The notes: generated by a model not told the origin, from the letters alone. Counted from the stretch's first letter, positions 17,431-26,286 are shown. The stretch: DNA of 64,000 bases from Vibrio splendidus (GCF_024347615.1 NZ_AP025508.1:2170001-2234000); one strand, 5' to 3'. Numbers and translations: made by a program.

Positions 17431-18963
17431 ATGAGCGCATTCAAAAAACTAGTCGAGCACTCTCAAAAATGTTCACGCTTTCAACACCTAGCCTCTATTT
17501 GTGGTTGGGACCAAGCTTCAATGATGCCTGCTGGTGGTAACCAAGCTCGTAGTGAAGCGATGGCCGAGCTTTCGGTTCATATTCACGGGTTGATGACACA
17601 ACCACAACTTGGTGATTGGATTGCAGACGCTGAAAACGAAGCGCTAAATGGCGAGCAACAATCGTCTCTGCGTGAAATTAAACGCCAATGGCAACAAGCT
17701 AACCTACTTCCAGAAAAACTGGTTGAAGCGAAATCTCTAGCGGGTTCAAAATGTGAACATGCATGGCGAAGCCAACGTGGTAACAACGACTGGGTTGGAT
17801 TCGAAAAGAACTGGCGTGAAGTGGTTGAGCTATCTCGTGAAGAAGCGCAGATCCGCGCCGACGCAGCGAACCTAACGCCTTATGATGCGATGCTGGATAT
17901 CTATGAACCGGGCACCAGCTCTGCTTCGCTTGATACCTTGTTTGCAGACGTTAAAACTTGGCTACCAAACCTGATTGACGAAGTGATCGAAAAACAGTCG
18001 AGCGAGCAATTTAATGCGCCATCTGGGATCTATTCGACCGAGAAACAGAAAGCACTTGGCTTAGAAGTCATGAAGCTACTTCAGTTCGACTTCGAACACG
18101 GCCGATTGGATGAAAGTGTTCACCCATTCTGTGGCGGCGTACCTTCAGACGTGCGCATCACAACCCGATACGACGAAGCGGAATTCGTTCAAAGCTTAAT
18201 GGGTATTGTGCATGAAACAGGACACGCACGTTACGAACAAGGCTTACCAAAGCACCTAGCAGGCCAACCAGCGGGTGAAGCGCGCTCTATGGGCATCCAC
18301 GAATCTCAATCTTTGTTCTTCGAGATGCAAGTCGGCCGCAGCGACCCATTCATTGGGCACTTAGCAAACTTGGCGGGTCAGCAATTCTCAGGCTCAGAGT
18401 TTGAGAAAGATAACTTCCAGAAGATCTACACTCGCGTGAAGAAAGACTTCATCCGTGTTGACGCTGATGAGCTTACCTACCCTGCACACGTTATCTTGCG
18501 CTACGAAATTGAACGTGACTTGATCAACGGTAAGATCAAACACACCGATGTGCCAGAACTATGGAATACCAAGATGCAGTCATACCTTGGTTTAAGCACT
18601 CAAGGCAACTTCACTAACGGCTGTATGCAAGATATCCACTGGACCGATAGCAAATGCACGGTGAATAACTACAGAGATGGATGCTTACAAGACATTCACT
18701 GGACTCAAGGCGCATTCGGTTACTTCCCGAGTTATACACTAGGGGCAATGTATGCGGCTCAGTTCATGACAGCAATGAAGAAGACTGTTGATGTTGATGG
18801 GGCTATTCGCTCCGGTGACTTGTCGCCAATCTTTAACTGGCTATCTGAGAAGATCTGGAGTAAAGGCAGTTTACTAACCACTGATGAATTAGTTAAACAA
18901 GCGACTGGTGAAACACTGAACGCGAACTACTTTAAAGAGCATTTAAAAAGTCGTTATCTATAA
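17431..18963 (+). CDS. M32 metallocarboxypeptidase, 3' end rebuilt by a mobile element
   Basis: This is a thermostable carboxypeptidase Taq/PfuCP-like zinc peptidase, 510 residues. The HETGH motif (VHETGHARYEQGL, about residue 261) supplies two zinc ligands, and MGIHESQSLFFEMQVGRS carries the third. It removes C-terminal residues from peptides in the cytoplasm. Near the end the segment CMQDIHWTD is followed by about 18 odd residues and then by a second CLQDIHWTQGAFGYFP. The normal protein should have this motif only once. The 3' end after about 18650 is therefore supplied by an integrated element, and the original 3' end lies displaced at 45.87 kb. The reading frame stays open, so the enzyme is probably made with a small insertion. 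Confidence 0.95.
   Translation: MSAFKKLVEHSQKCSRFQHLASICGWDQASMMPAGGNQARSEAMAELSVHIHGLMTQPQLGDWIADAENEALNGEQQSSLREIKRQWQQANLLPEKLVEAKSLAGSKCEHAWRSQRGNNDWVGFEKNWREVVELSREEAQIRADAANLTPYDAMLDIYEPGTSSASLDTLFADVKTWLPNLIDEVIEKQSSEQFNAPSGIYSTEKQKALGLEVMKLLQFDFEHGRLDESVHPFCGGVPSDVRITTRYDEAEFVQSLMGIVHETGHARYEQGLPKHLAGQPAGEARSMGIHESQSLFFEMQVGRSDPFIGHLANLAGQQFSGSEFEKDNFQKIYTRVKKDFIRVDADELTYPAHVILRYEIERDLINGKIKHTDVPELWNTKMQSYLGLSTQGNFTNGCMQDIHWTDSKCTVNNYRDGCLQDIHWTQGAFGYFPSYTLGAMYAAQFMTAMKKTVDVDGAIRSGDLSPIFNWLSEKIWSKGSLLTTDELVKQATGETLNANYFKEHLKSRYL
18630..18720 (+). other. Left attachment junction (attL) of the accessory region
   Basis: The chromosomal sequence GATATCCACTGGACCGAT (18631-18648) meets non-matching DNA, and 45 bases on a diverged copy of the same stretch begins (GACATTCACTGGACTCAAGG). 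The displaced right parts at 38155 and 45866 resume with GACAGACGGCGCATTCGG. The shared core is GAC-N-GA. This places the crossover at about 18643-18650. Confidence 0.75.
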
Positions 18964-19076
18964 AATAAACACTTGGTGTACCCTATAACTTCATGGGTTG
19001 TGTAAATATGGCATTGCTAAAACAGCAACTCTACAACGTCACTATAACCAATAATAATCAACTCTAAGGCAACACA

Positions 19077-20321
19077 ATGTCAGGCTACCTAACTAAAATT
19101 AAAACGAAGATTCCATACGCTAACAAAGAAGTAGATATCGACGTTAATGGTAAAACACTGATCTTGACAGGCGGCAACGGCTGCGGTAAGACTCAATTAC
19201 TGAAACTTATTTATGAAAAGCTGAAAACCTCTGTTGTTGACCGTCAAAACTTCAACTTAACAGACGTAAAAAATAATTTGAGACACCATCAAAATCAACT
19301 TAATAGCATAGGACCTGCTCATCAAAGCTATCAGCACTTCTTAAAACAAGTCGAAATATATACTCAACAGATTGAGAACATATCAAACCCGCCAATAGAA
19401 GTTCGTAACCTTGAAGAGTTTGTTGTGAACTACCAAGAACTAAAAGCTCTTTTAGTTGAGTTCGAAGCGATGAGGGAATCTAAAATTATTAAGCCGTCGT
19501 CTGTATCAAGCATTAATAGTTTGAGAGAACAAGACAAAAAAATCATTCAACAACACCAACTGAATAAAACCAGTACCTCAACATTGTTTGAACAGTTCCT
19601 AGTCACTAACAAAGCCAATCAAGCATTTTCCGAATCTGAGAAAATCAACAACAATCCAGAAGAAGCTGCACGAATTGATAAATGGTTTAATAAGATTGAG
19701 AGTGATTTAAGGGACCTTTTTGAAGACCAAGATCTTCAATTAGTTTTCCAATCAGAATCGTTTTCGTTCGAGATCCATCAACCACGCAAAGAGCCTTATA
19801 CATTTCAAACGTTGTCATCTGGCTTTTCATCCATTATGACAGTTTATGCAGATCTTATTACTAAAGTATCTTTGCGTTCAATAGACCCAGAAGAGTTAAC
19901 GGGTGTGGTATTGATTGATGAAATTGACGCTCACCTTCATGTGTCTCTTCAAAAGAAAATACTATCGTTTCTAACAACTGCATTCCCTAAAGTTCAGTAC
20001 ATCGTAACAACTCATTCACCGTTCGTTGTTTCATCTGTTAATGATGCTGTAATTTATGACCTTTCCAATCTAGAGCAAGTAGAAGACCTGTCGATGTACT
20101 CTTACGAAGCAGTACTTGAAGGTTTATTTGGTGTACTTCCAATTTCTAGTTCACTTAAAAAAAGCATCGATGATCTTGCGAAGCTGTTAGAAAAACGTCC
20201 GTTTGACCCTGAAAAAGTTCAATCACTTTTAGATAAACTACCACAAGAAGAATCATTGGATTCTGAATCACTTTACTTTGTTAATTCAGCAAAACTAGCA
20301 ATCAACAAAGCAAAGAGGTAG
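19077..20321 (+). CDS. ptuA: Septu-like AAA/ABC-type ATPase (PtuA-like)
   Basis: The 414-residue product has a Walker A GGNGCGKTQ near residue 33. A central region is helical and coiled. An ABC-type signature (LSSGFSS) follows, then Walker B GVVLIDEIDAHLH and a switch histidine in TTHSP. This is the OLD/RecF-like ATPase architecture of PtuA. Five bases downstream lies an HNH protein, which together make the two-gene Septu arrangement. In known Septu systems the ATPase controls the nuclease, and the pair blocks phage. It is the first gene after the attL junction. The symbol is assigned by architecture, not by alignment. Confidence 0.82.
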   Translation: MSGYLTKIKTKIPYANKEVDIDVNGKTLILTGGNGCGKTQLLKLIYEKLKTSVVDRQNFNLTDVKNNLRHHQNQLNSIGPAHQSYQHFLKQVEIYTQQIENISNPPIEVRNLEEFVVNYQELKALLVEFEAMRESKIIKPSSVSSINSLREQDKKIIQQHQLNKTSTSTLFEQFLVTNKANQAFSESEKINNNPEEAARIDKWFNKIESDLRDLFEDQDLQLVFQSESFSFEIHQPRKEPYTFQTLSSGFSSIMTVYADLITKVSLRSIDPEELTGVVLIDEIDAHLHVSLQKKILSFLTTAFPKVQYIVTTHSPFVVSSVNDAVIYDLSNLEQVEDLSMYSYEAVLEGLFGVLPISSSLKKSIDDLAKLLEKRPFDPEKVQSLLDKLPQEESLDSESLYFVNSAKLAINKAKR

Positions 20322-20325
20322 TAGC

Positions 20326-20994
20326 ATGTTCAATGTAGTTAGAAATGAACCCAGCCCTGCTTCGTTAACTGTTAAACGAAGATACGATTCAGAAGATGTC
20401 TGGAGTGCATTAAATAAGGTATTCCACAAGAAATGCTACATCTGCGAAACTAGTGAACCTCTAGAAATTAATGTTGAACACTTCGTGCCACATAGGGGAG
20501 ATGAAGACTTAAAATTTGATTGGAGTAACTTGTACTTCTCGTGTGGTCGTTGCAACAACATCAAACTTGCTAAGTATGATGACCTTCTCGACTGTTGTGA
20601 CCCAGAAATAGATGTTGTTCGGGCAGTGAAGCATTTACCACCATCAACTCCACGTGCTAAACACCTTGAAATTGAAGCTCAACATCAAGATGATACAACT
20701 AAGCTAACAGCTGAACTCCTAAATAAAGTCTTTAATAGTGATCACACACCCAACAAAGCGGTTACGGGTGCATCCTTAAGAAAGAGCGTGTTTTCTCAAT
20801 ACAATCTATTGTTACAGCAATTGAACGTTTTCTACGACCCAATAGCATTACCCCAAGAAAAAGATATTGCCGTAGAGCGGATAAAGCTACTTCTTAAAGC
20901 GACCTCTCCCTACAGTGCATTTATAAGTTGGTGCATTATGGAAGATGAAGAGCTAGCTCCGATGCTTCATGATTTTATTGGTGTAGCTGAATAG
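20326..20994 (+). CDS. ptuB: HNH endonuclease (PtuB-like)
   Basis: The 222-residue product has an N-terminal zinc-knuckle HNH domain. CYICE (about 38-42) and NVEHFVPHRG (His of the HNH) are followed by NLYFSCGRCNNIK (second CxxC with the Asn) and LLDCCDPE. The C-terminal half is helical. This matches PtuB, the DNA-cutting subunit of Septu. It begins 5 bases after the ATPase gene, so the two are co-expressed. A similar pair is the effector of some retrons, but no reverse transcriptase is nearby. Confidence 0.85.
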   Translation: MFNVVRNEPSPASLTVKRRYDSEDVWSALNKVFHKKCYICETSEPLEINVEHFVPHRGDEDLKFDWSNLYFSCGRCNNIKLAKYDDLLDCCDPEIDVVRAVKHLPPSTPRAKHLEIEAQHQDDTTKLTAELLNKVFNSDHTPNKAVTGASLRKSVFSQYNLLLQQLNVFYDPIALPQEKDIAVERIKLLLKATSPYSAFISWCIMEDEELAPMLHDFIGVAE

Positions 20995-21006
20995 ATTCAA
21001 AATAAA

Positions 21007-21029
21007 AGAGCTGGCAATAGGTCAGCTCT
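21007..21029 (+). terminator. Weak hairpin between convergent genes
   Basis: AGAGCTG / CAGCTCT with a 9-base loop lies between the HNH gene and the convergent GHKL gene. The T-tract is poor, so terminator activity is uncertain. Confidence 0.45.
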
Positions 21030-21071
21030 CTCCATCATTTGACCTCATTATCGCTAGGTTAAGAACGAATC

Positions 21072-23075
21072 TTAATTTGTTGATATTTTTTTGATCTGCG
21101 CCGTGATCATATCGGGGTTAGATTCATCTTTTTCTTCAAATTTTCGGTTTAAAGATTTGATAATATGACCATATCTCAGCTTATAATCACCTATTATCTG
21201 ACTCCATTCTTTTACCCAAATTCGCATGTTTCCTGTTTTAAGAACTAATCCTGACTTACCATGGATTTTATTACTATCTAACTCAGTTCTAATGCTGAAA
21301 TTATTTTGCGAATTTTTTGATATTTGGTTTCCAACTAATACAAAATCCCAGTGGTCATTCTCAGTATCAAAATGCTCCTCAGATCTAATAACATTCATGT
21401 AGTTTTTTATCTGCTGAAGTTCTTTATCTGTTAATTTCACAGATGGTCTCTTTAGCTCAATTACAGTATTTTTGAAGTAAGAGTCGCCTTGTAAATACAT
21501 TGGAGACTTTTGAGATGCAAGTATGTCCATTTCTTTATTTTTGTGTTTATGAACGATTGAGTACTTATCAAAATGTTTAGTAGGGAATATTTCATTATCA
21601 ATATCATCCTCAATTTCAAGATCTTCATCTTTGAATTTCAGATACTTCCTTAAGGCTTTATCAAATTTCTCTTCTTCAGTAGTTAATACATTAAATTCTT
21701 CACCAAAAATCCACATATTTGATTCTACTATTTTCTGAATATGGGCGACCTCGTAGGTGTCATTCTTATTCGTTAATAGCTTTTCAAACATATCTAAGAC
21801 TTCCAGTCTGCCCTCCAACTGCTTAATGGTTTGCACTATGTTGGTCATCGTGACTTTTTCTAAGGTGTTGGACAACATATTCATGTCACTTTCTGACAAA
21901 GATATAACACCATTTAAAACTTCAAATAGACTATCAGGGTCATCAGAATTAACTATTCTATCTATTAATTTCACCAAAATAGCTTTTTGCTTTTTATTTG
22001 CTAGCTCAGTAAATACTGAAGAGTCTGCTTGATAAATCACTTTAATAGCATCTTTTAATTGTTGACTTTTAAATTTATTCAATGGGTTAATTGAGTTCGA
22101 ATTAGATATAATTCCATCTCGTTCATACTCTTCAATCAGCTCATCAATAGCACTTCTTTTTAACTCAAGGTATTTTGAATCAAGACTGTTTTTTGCTATT
22201 TTTTTTATTTTAGTGAACTTTTCAGAATTCGTATCAACATTATTAGTTAGTAGTCCATCCTGGTTAGCTACAAATTGAGAAAACCACTCTGATTTGACAA
22301 TGCAAGAACAGCTAAACGAGTTCCTAGATTTATAACTAGCTTTAGCAACTACGTTATTTTTCAAGTCACAAAAATAGATATGTGGTTTTTCAGTAAGTAT
22401 CTTACTCTCCCAAACTACAACATTAAAATTAACATTTTCACCTAACACATTCTCGTTAAGTTCTGAATCATCAATCATGGATGGAGAGTTTAAGTTATGA
22501 CTATTTACCTTAATTTTAACATTTGGTTTTAGCTTAGTTATCCAGCAAACATTCGTCTCCAAATAGCTAACAAAAACGTCATTAAATTCATTGAGAGTCA
22601 AGTTCAATTCATTGAACGTTACGTTGGTACCTGTCGGATATACAATGGATTCATCGTCAATTGGTTCGATAATAAACTTATCCAGGGAGCCATCTGTAAT
22701 TTGTATCTGAATCGTTTCATCATTGTTCTTATGTTTACTAATCCATGAGGCTTGACGGCAAAACTTGAAAAAGCTCAACCGACCACGACCATGCTTACCT
22801 CTAATCAATGGATCATCGGAGTGTTTTTTAGAAGAGTTTTCGAATTCATCAAACGGAGATATACCTCTATTCACCTCAATGCCAGAACCATTATCAGAAA
22901 TAGTTATATCTGTTACTTGCTCAAGCTCATGATTAACTCGAACATTAATCTCTACCTCAGTAGCTCCTGAATCCAACGAATTCCAAACATACTCAGCAAA
23001 CGCTTTCGCTTTATTCGTTTTCTTAAACTTCCCCCTAACACCATTGTTAGAAGCAGATAATTTTTTTTCTGTCAT
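21072..23075 (-). CDS. GHKL (MORC-like) ATPase fused to a PD-(D/E)xK nuclease domain
   Basis: From the ATG at 23075 the product has 667 residues. The N-terminus is an Hsp90-type GHKL ATPase: FAEYVWNSLDSGA gives the Glu/Asn of the N box, ISDNGSGIE the G1 box and GKHGRGRLSFF the G2 box. A transducer-like region and a helical middle follow. Near residue 520-560, KEMDILASQ and NTVIELKRP give the D...ExK pattern of restriction-type nucleases. MORC/MutL-like ATPases joined to restriction endonuclease folds have been described by Aravind and colleagues as restriction-linked proteins. The single-gene form next to Septu suggests a self-contained anti-phage protein. The defence role is inference. Confidence 0.8.
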   Translation of the reverse strand: MTEKKLSASNNGVRGKFKKTNKAKAFAEYVWNSLDSGATEVEINVRVNHELEQVTDITISDNGSGIEVNRGISPFDEFENSSKKHSDDPLIRGKHGRGRLSFFKFCRQASWISKHKNNDETIQIQITDGSLDKFIIEPIDDESIVYPTGTNVTFNELNLTLNEFNDVFVSYLETNVCWITKLKPNVKIKVNSHNLNSPSMIDDSELNENVLGENVNFNVVVWESKILTEKPHIYFCDLKNNVVAKASYKSRNSFSCSCIVKSEWFSQFVANQDGLLTNNVDTNSEKFTKIKKIAKNSLDSKYLELKRSAIDELIEEYERDGIISNSNSINPLNKFKSQQLKDAIKVIYQADSSVFTELANKKQKAILVKLIDRIVNSDDPDSLFEVLNGVISLSESDMNMLSNTLEKVTMTNIVQTIKQLEGRLEVLDMFEKLLTNKNDTYEVAHIQKIVESNMWIFGEEFNVLTTEEEKFDKALRKYLKFKDEDLEIEDDIDNEIFPTKHFDKYSIVHKHKNKEMDILASQKSPMYLQGDSYFKNTVIELKRPSVKLTDKELQQIKNYMNVIRSEEHFDTENDHWDFVLVGNQISKNSQNNFSIRTELDSNKIHGKSGLVLKTGNMRIWVKEWSQIIGDYKLRYGHIIKSLNRKFEEKDESNPDMITAQIKKISTN

Positions 23076-23534
23076 TTTTAAACTCGTCTGATTGAGCAAT
23101 GTAACTTGTTGTATTTTCGACTATTAAATTAAATTCGTCAAACTTTCATTCAACACTTTTAAACATACACTCCAAATAAATTTTGCAATTAAAACCTACA
23201 ACGTAAAACTTAACGGCCTTCGTACTAATTTTATAACCTAGACATGAAGCTATACGCAAAAGCCAACCGTAAATTAGAAGAAGATAAAAAAGCTCTGTAA
23301 CCAGACAGCAGGCGCTCTCTTTGAAATAGCTAAGAACCCATCATAAAAGCAAAGCTCCACCCAGTCCTATTTATAAATGCTAGGGCTTTTTAGTGCTCAA
23401 AAACCTGCTCAAAAACTCTTTATAAATACTTGTATATGAGAAATGCATCTTCTCATGCACCCCTGATTCCTACTAGTAAGCCGTGCTAGTGGTGCAAAAG
23501 TCGGCAATTCTAAATTTACAAAAGGCAAGACAAT
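23076..23534. other. Non-coding stretch before the first small-gene operon
   Basis: About 460 bases. It should contain divergent promoters for the GHKL gene and for the rightward operon. A micro-ORF of 18 codons starts at about 23243 but has little support. A short inverted repeat with a T run near 23380-23400 (CTAGGGCTTTTTAG) may stop transcription. Nothing else was recognised. Confidence 0.45.
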
Positions 23535-23726
23535 ATGAGAAAGCACGCAGGTGGTAGACCGGAGCGATTTGATGAGACAGCCAGTATCGAACTGGCTATC
23601 TGGTCGTGCTTAGGTATCAAATCAATTAGTTCATTGGCTCGTGAAAACAATTGTTCACGAAACACAGTAAAGAAACACGTTAATCGATTCAAAGAACGTT
23701 TAGGAGTACTTGGTTATGCAAATTAA
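23535..23726 (+). CDS. Tiny helix-turn-helix protein (63 aa), operon head
   Basis: The product is almost only a helix-turn-helix: basic N-terminus (RKHAGGRPERFDE), then IKSISSLARENNCSRNTVKKHVNRF, which reads as a Hin/IS30-type recognition pair. AAAGGCAAGACAAT precedes the ATG. It overlaps the next gene by 11 bases. It resembles the DNA-binding end of a recombinase or transposase without the catalytic part, and may act as a regulator. A comparable 53-residue protein heads the second operon at 31521. Confidence 0.7.
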   Translation: MRKHAGGRPERFDETASIELAIWSCLGIKSISSLARENNCSRNTVKKHVNRFKERLGVLGYAN

Positions 23727-24186
23727 CTTGAATCACGTTCAACGTGATAGCTCAAACAAGTGGTTATTGAGTGCTGTTCTCGATGCCATCCAGTATCAAG
23801 ATCCACCAGCATTTCAAGCTGCTTGTCGAACTGCTGGTGGACTCAATCAATGGCTAGACGATGATGAGTTAGAAACGCTTCTATCTGCTCATGAGAACGA
23901 ACTTAAACAAGCTCAGCAACAGATGGACTATGCACAGCTCAAAAAGGCTAGAGAAGCTTCTCAAGTACTCTATGCCTACAGCAAAGCAAACGACGAACTT
24001 AAATACTCTGTTGGTCGTACGACCATTGACCGTGAACAAATGACTTTTACTAATTCTCAATTCAAGAGCTGGGTTCAACGTCAGTTAGATCGTAATGACA
24101 TTACGGTGTCACAAAGAGAAGATCTATTAGCCGCCAACTATTGGCTAGCAAAAGCCGAAACAATAATTATTAGAAACGGGATTTGA
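23716..24186 (+). CDS. Hypothetical protein, small-gene operon 1
   Basis: A 156-residue soluble, helical product, rich in Gln, Leu and Asp. One segment (FTNSQFKSWVQRQLDRNDIT) looks like an amphipathic helix pair. The ATG at 23716 overlaps the helix-turn-helix gene, and the stop overlaps the next gene region, so translation is coupled. No family recognised. Confidence 0.7.
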   Translation: MQINLNHVQRDSSNKWLLSAVLDAIQYQDPPAFQAACRTAGGLNQWLDDDELETLLSAHENELKQAQQQMDYAQLKKAREASQVLYAYSKANDELKYSVGRTTIDREQMTFTNSQFKSWVQRQLDRNDITVSQREDLLAANYWLAKAETIIIRNGI

Positions 24187-24188
24187 AT

Positions 24189-24557
24189 ATGTATTTCCAA
24201 GAAATGAAAAAAGCAGCTTCAGCATTAGATGGTGCTTTTTTTTACAGCGTAGTTAGTCGTCTAGTAACTTTAGAGCTTAAATCACCTAAGGCAACTAAAG
24301 CGTACCAGTCAAAATTTGAAAGTACTTTAGAGCTTAAAACAATCAATCAACTATCAAACACTGAACGTCGAATCGGCAGTAAAAACACAATGCAAGACCT
24401 TGCCGACGACATCAAGTACTTACTTCATGGGAAGCATTTAGACCAGTTCATGCGAGAAAACGAACACTACTCAAGCATGCCAAAGCCAGAAGTTAAAACT
24501 GACAGTCGTGCCTTTCGAGAGTGGCTTAAATCAAACAAATCAAACTTAGCGGTGTAG
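24189..24557 (+). CDS. Hypothetical protein, small-gene operon 1
   Basis: A 122-residue basic, helical product without membrane segments. It starts 2 bases after the preceding stop (ATG 24189; a TTG at 24183 is a weaker option) and ends 2 bases before the next start. No recognisable motif. Confidence 0.68.
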   Translation: MYFQEMKKAASALDGAFFYSVVSRLVTLELKSPKATKAYQSKFESTLELKTINQLSNTERRIGSKNTMQDLADDIKYLLHGKHLDQFMRENEHYSSMPKPEVKTDSRAFREWLKSNKSNLAV

Positions 24558-24559
24558 TA

Positions 24560-25171
24560 ATGAAGACGAAAGATCAGAAAATTGAAGAACTCGAAACTGC
24601 TTTAATAGCGGCTAAACTGAAGATTGAACGACTTACAGAAGAGCAAGACTATCAACCACCAATTGTATCGACTCTAGAAGTTGAACCAGTTGAATTAATC
24701 TCATTCAGACAACACTGCCGAGCAGTCGAAGAAGAGATCGAAAGCAGTAACTACTTGTCTAGTGGTGTATCAGATGCGTTAAGCGAGTTACGTTGGATGG
24801 TGATCAACTGTCAAAAAATCAGTCAAAGTATAGATTATGAAAAGCAACTAATGAGAACTAAAGCGGTGAATGCTTCAGACAAGTATACGGGTCAACTTGC
24901 ACGTGATATTGCTAAAAAGTCAGTACTTGGTTCGAAAGTCGCTACCCAACTAGCCGTTTTCAACGCTCTGTTTGAGTTGGACCGAATACAAGTAGAAATG
25001 GATATCACTGAGTTTGAAGAATATTTATTGAACCATGATGCAACTTCATTGCTTGCTAACTCAAGTGGTAAATTATCAGATTTAGTCGCTTTGAGAAAAG
25101 CGAAGATGAATGGCTCGTTTGATCAAATCGAAGAGATAATCGACAAGGTTCTGGATGGCGGAAGTGCTTGA
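24560..25171 (+). CDS. Hypothetical coiled-coil protein, small-gene operon 1
   Basis: The 203-residue product begins with a leucine-heptad helix (KIEELETALIAAKLKIERLTE). A longer helical body follows (FRQHCRAVEEEIES, VLGSKVATQLAVFNALFELDRIQ). Highly charged, no membrane segment, no enzyme motif seen. It overlaps the next gene by 17 bases. It may be a structural or DNA-binding accessory protein of the element. Confidence 0.7.
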   Translation: MKTKDQKIEELETALIAAKLKIERLTEEQDYQPPIVSTLEVEPVELISFRQHCRAVEEEIESSNYLSSGVSDALSELRWMVINCQKISQSIDYEKQLMRTKAVNASDKYTGQLARDIAKKSVLGSKVATQLAVFNALFELDRIQVEMDITEFEEYLLNHDATSLLANSSGKLSDLVALRKAKMNGSFDQIEEIIDKVLDGGSA

Positions 25172-25352
25172 TATTGAGCGAGAAGAGCTACTTGGTTTGA
25201 TACGAATTCATCAAGCTCTTATTGAAGAGCTAGACAACAACGACAATCTAGTATTGAAGTCTGCCGTCACAAGACGCAAGAAGAAAGTAAATGAACTTAC
25301 GAAAGAAGTTCACGCTATAGAAATGGCGATAAAAACGACAAAAGCGAGCTAG
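25155..25352 (+). CDS. Small coiled-coil protein (65 aa), end of operon 1
   Basis: Almost wholly helical, with two heptad stretches (REELLGLIRIHQALIEELD and RRKKKVNELTKEVHAIEM). It overlaps the previous gene by 17 bases in another frame and is followed directly by a terminator. Function unknown. Confidence 0.65.
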   Translation: MAEVLDIEREELLGLIRIHQALIEELDNNDNLVLKSAVTRRKKKVNELTKEVHAIEMAIKTTKAS

Positions 25353-25366
25353 TAGCTCGCTTTTTT
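25341..25366 (+). terminator. Terminator of small-gene operon 1
   Basis: The perfect 10-bp stem AAAGCGAGCT / AGCTCGCTTT has a 3-base loop and six T. The stop codon of the last gene lies inside it. Confidence 0.92.
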
Positions 25367-25544
25367 AGGTCTAATATGCATTAGCTCATACTCGTTCTGA
25401 CAGCTTTGCTGATAAATCACGATAAAATCGTACACACCTTCCGTTGGCATCGTGACTCAAAACTGGACAAAACCTTGTCAGCTTAAATGACTTAGTTGCA
25501 TCAAGATAAGATATGAAAAAGTATCTTGAAACTCTAGTCTCTTG

Positions 25545-26087
25545 TTATAGTCGCCCTGTCTTATTCGGGCATTGTTCATTACAAAAATCCCGTGCACCCG
25601 TAATTATTTCAACAACTGAAGTGCCATCACTACTTGCTATCTTTTGAGGACAAATCCAGTCATAAAAGCCAAGATAATCATTCGCGACAATCTTGGTTAA
25701 GCGCTCGTAACCTTCATTTAGCGACAATGGCTTCTTAGACAGTACTTTCCGACCTTGTCGCTCCTCTTTAAATGCATGTCCAACATATATACTACGAAAT
25801 TTATAGATGTTTCTTATCTCAACCTCCTTCTTGACCCGCTTCAAGTCTTCATACAAAGGCTTTGGCATAGCTTTAAATTCTTTAGAGTATTCTACGAAAA
25901 TTTCATCGAATTTACATAATGCAATTATGATATGTGACAAACACATTCTATTAATTGCTAAATATGTTGGATTCTCAGGAACAAATTCAGGGAATTGATC
26001 AAATTCTTTAAATACAGCAGAAGGAGCAGTCATATCAACCAACAGGTCAGTTAATAACCACGACATTTCTTCGTATCTTCGACTCAT
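25545..26087 (-). CDS. HEPN-like cassette protein
   Basis: The ATG at 26087 has AAGGAAAATTT upstream and is preferred over an extended frame to 26216 that would run through the neighbouring attC. The 180-residue product is helical, with NRMCLSHIIIALCKFDEIF and later RNIYKFRSIYVGHAF. The R-x5-H spacing in RSIYVGH is what HEPN ribonuclease domains such as AbiU2-like proteins show. The gene lies on the minus strand like the other cassette genes and its stop (TATAACAA) resembles the start of an attC, but no complete attC follows. It is the truncated last cassette of the array. RNase or abortive-infection activity is inference. Confidence 0.65.
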   Translation of the reverse strand: MSRRYEEMSWLLTDLLVDMTAPSAVFKEFDQFPEFVPENPTYLAINRMCLSHIIIALCKFDEIFVEYSKEFKAMPKPLYEDLKRVKKEVEIRNIYKFRSIYVGHAFKEERQGRKVLSKKPLSLNEGYERLTKIVANDYLGFYDWICPQKIASSDGTSVVEIITGARDFCNEQCPNKTGRL

Positions 26088-26104
26088 AAATTTTCCTTGT
26101 AGGC

Positions 26105-26227
26105 TATAACGCTTTGTTAAGTTGCAGCTAACTGCCACTACACTCAAGCAAAGCACCGTAATCACTAAACTCAAACCGAACCAAAAATGCCATAGGTTAG
26201 CTGTCAGCTTGAACAATTTGTTATGTT
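26105..26227 (-). repeat. Integron attC site 1
   Basis: The ends are GCGTTATA (R' core, read on the minus strand at 26105-26112) and CATAACAAAT (R'' end, 26219-26227). Between them lie inverted arms (GCAGCTAAC near 26125 and GTTAGCTGTC near 26196) with an unpaired middle. This is the layout of Vibrio VCR-like attC sites, oriented leftward. Confidence 0.75.
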
Positions 26228-26253
26228 GGATTGGAGGCTATCGGAGGGTTTAT

Positions 26254-26281
26254 AAAGAGGAGGATTACAACCCTCCTCTTT
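26254..26281 (-). terminator. Terminator inside cassette 4
   Basis: The 10-bp stem AAAGAGGAGG / CCTCCTCTTT has an 8-base loop. It sits between the small cassette ORF and its attC, supporting a leftward transcript. Confidence 0.75.
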
Positions 26282-26286
26282 AAAGG

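Noticed and set aside
19077..20994. Retron with ATPase/HNH effectors
   Set aside because: No reverse transcriptase or msr/msd-like structure is next to the pair, so Septu is the simpler reading.
25380..25545. A fifth attC at the left end of the cassette run
   Set aside because: The TATAACAA start is present at the gene stop, but no matching R' core or paired arms follow.
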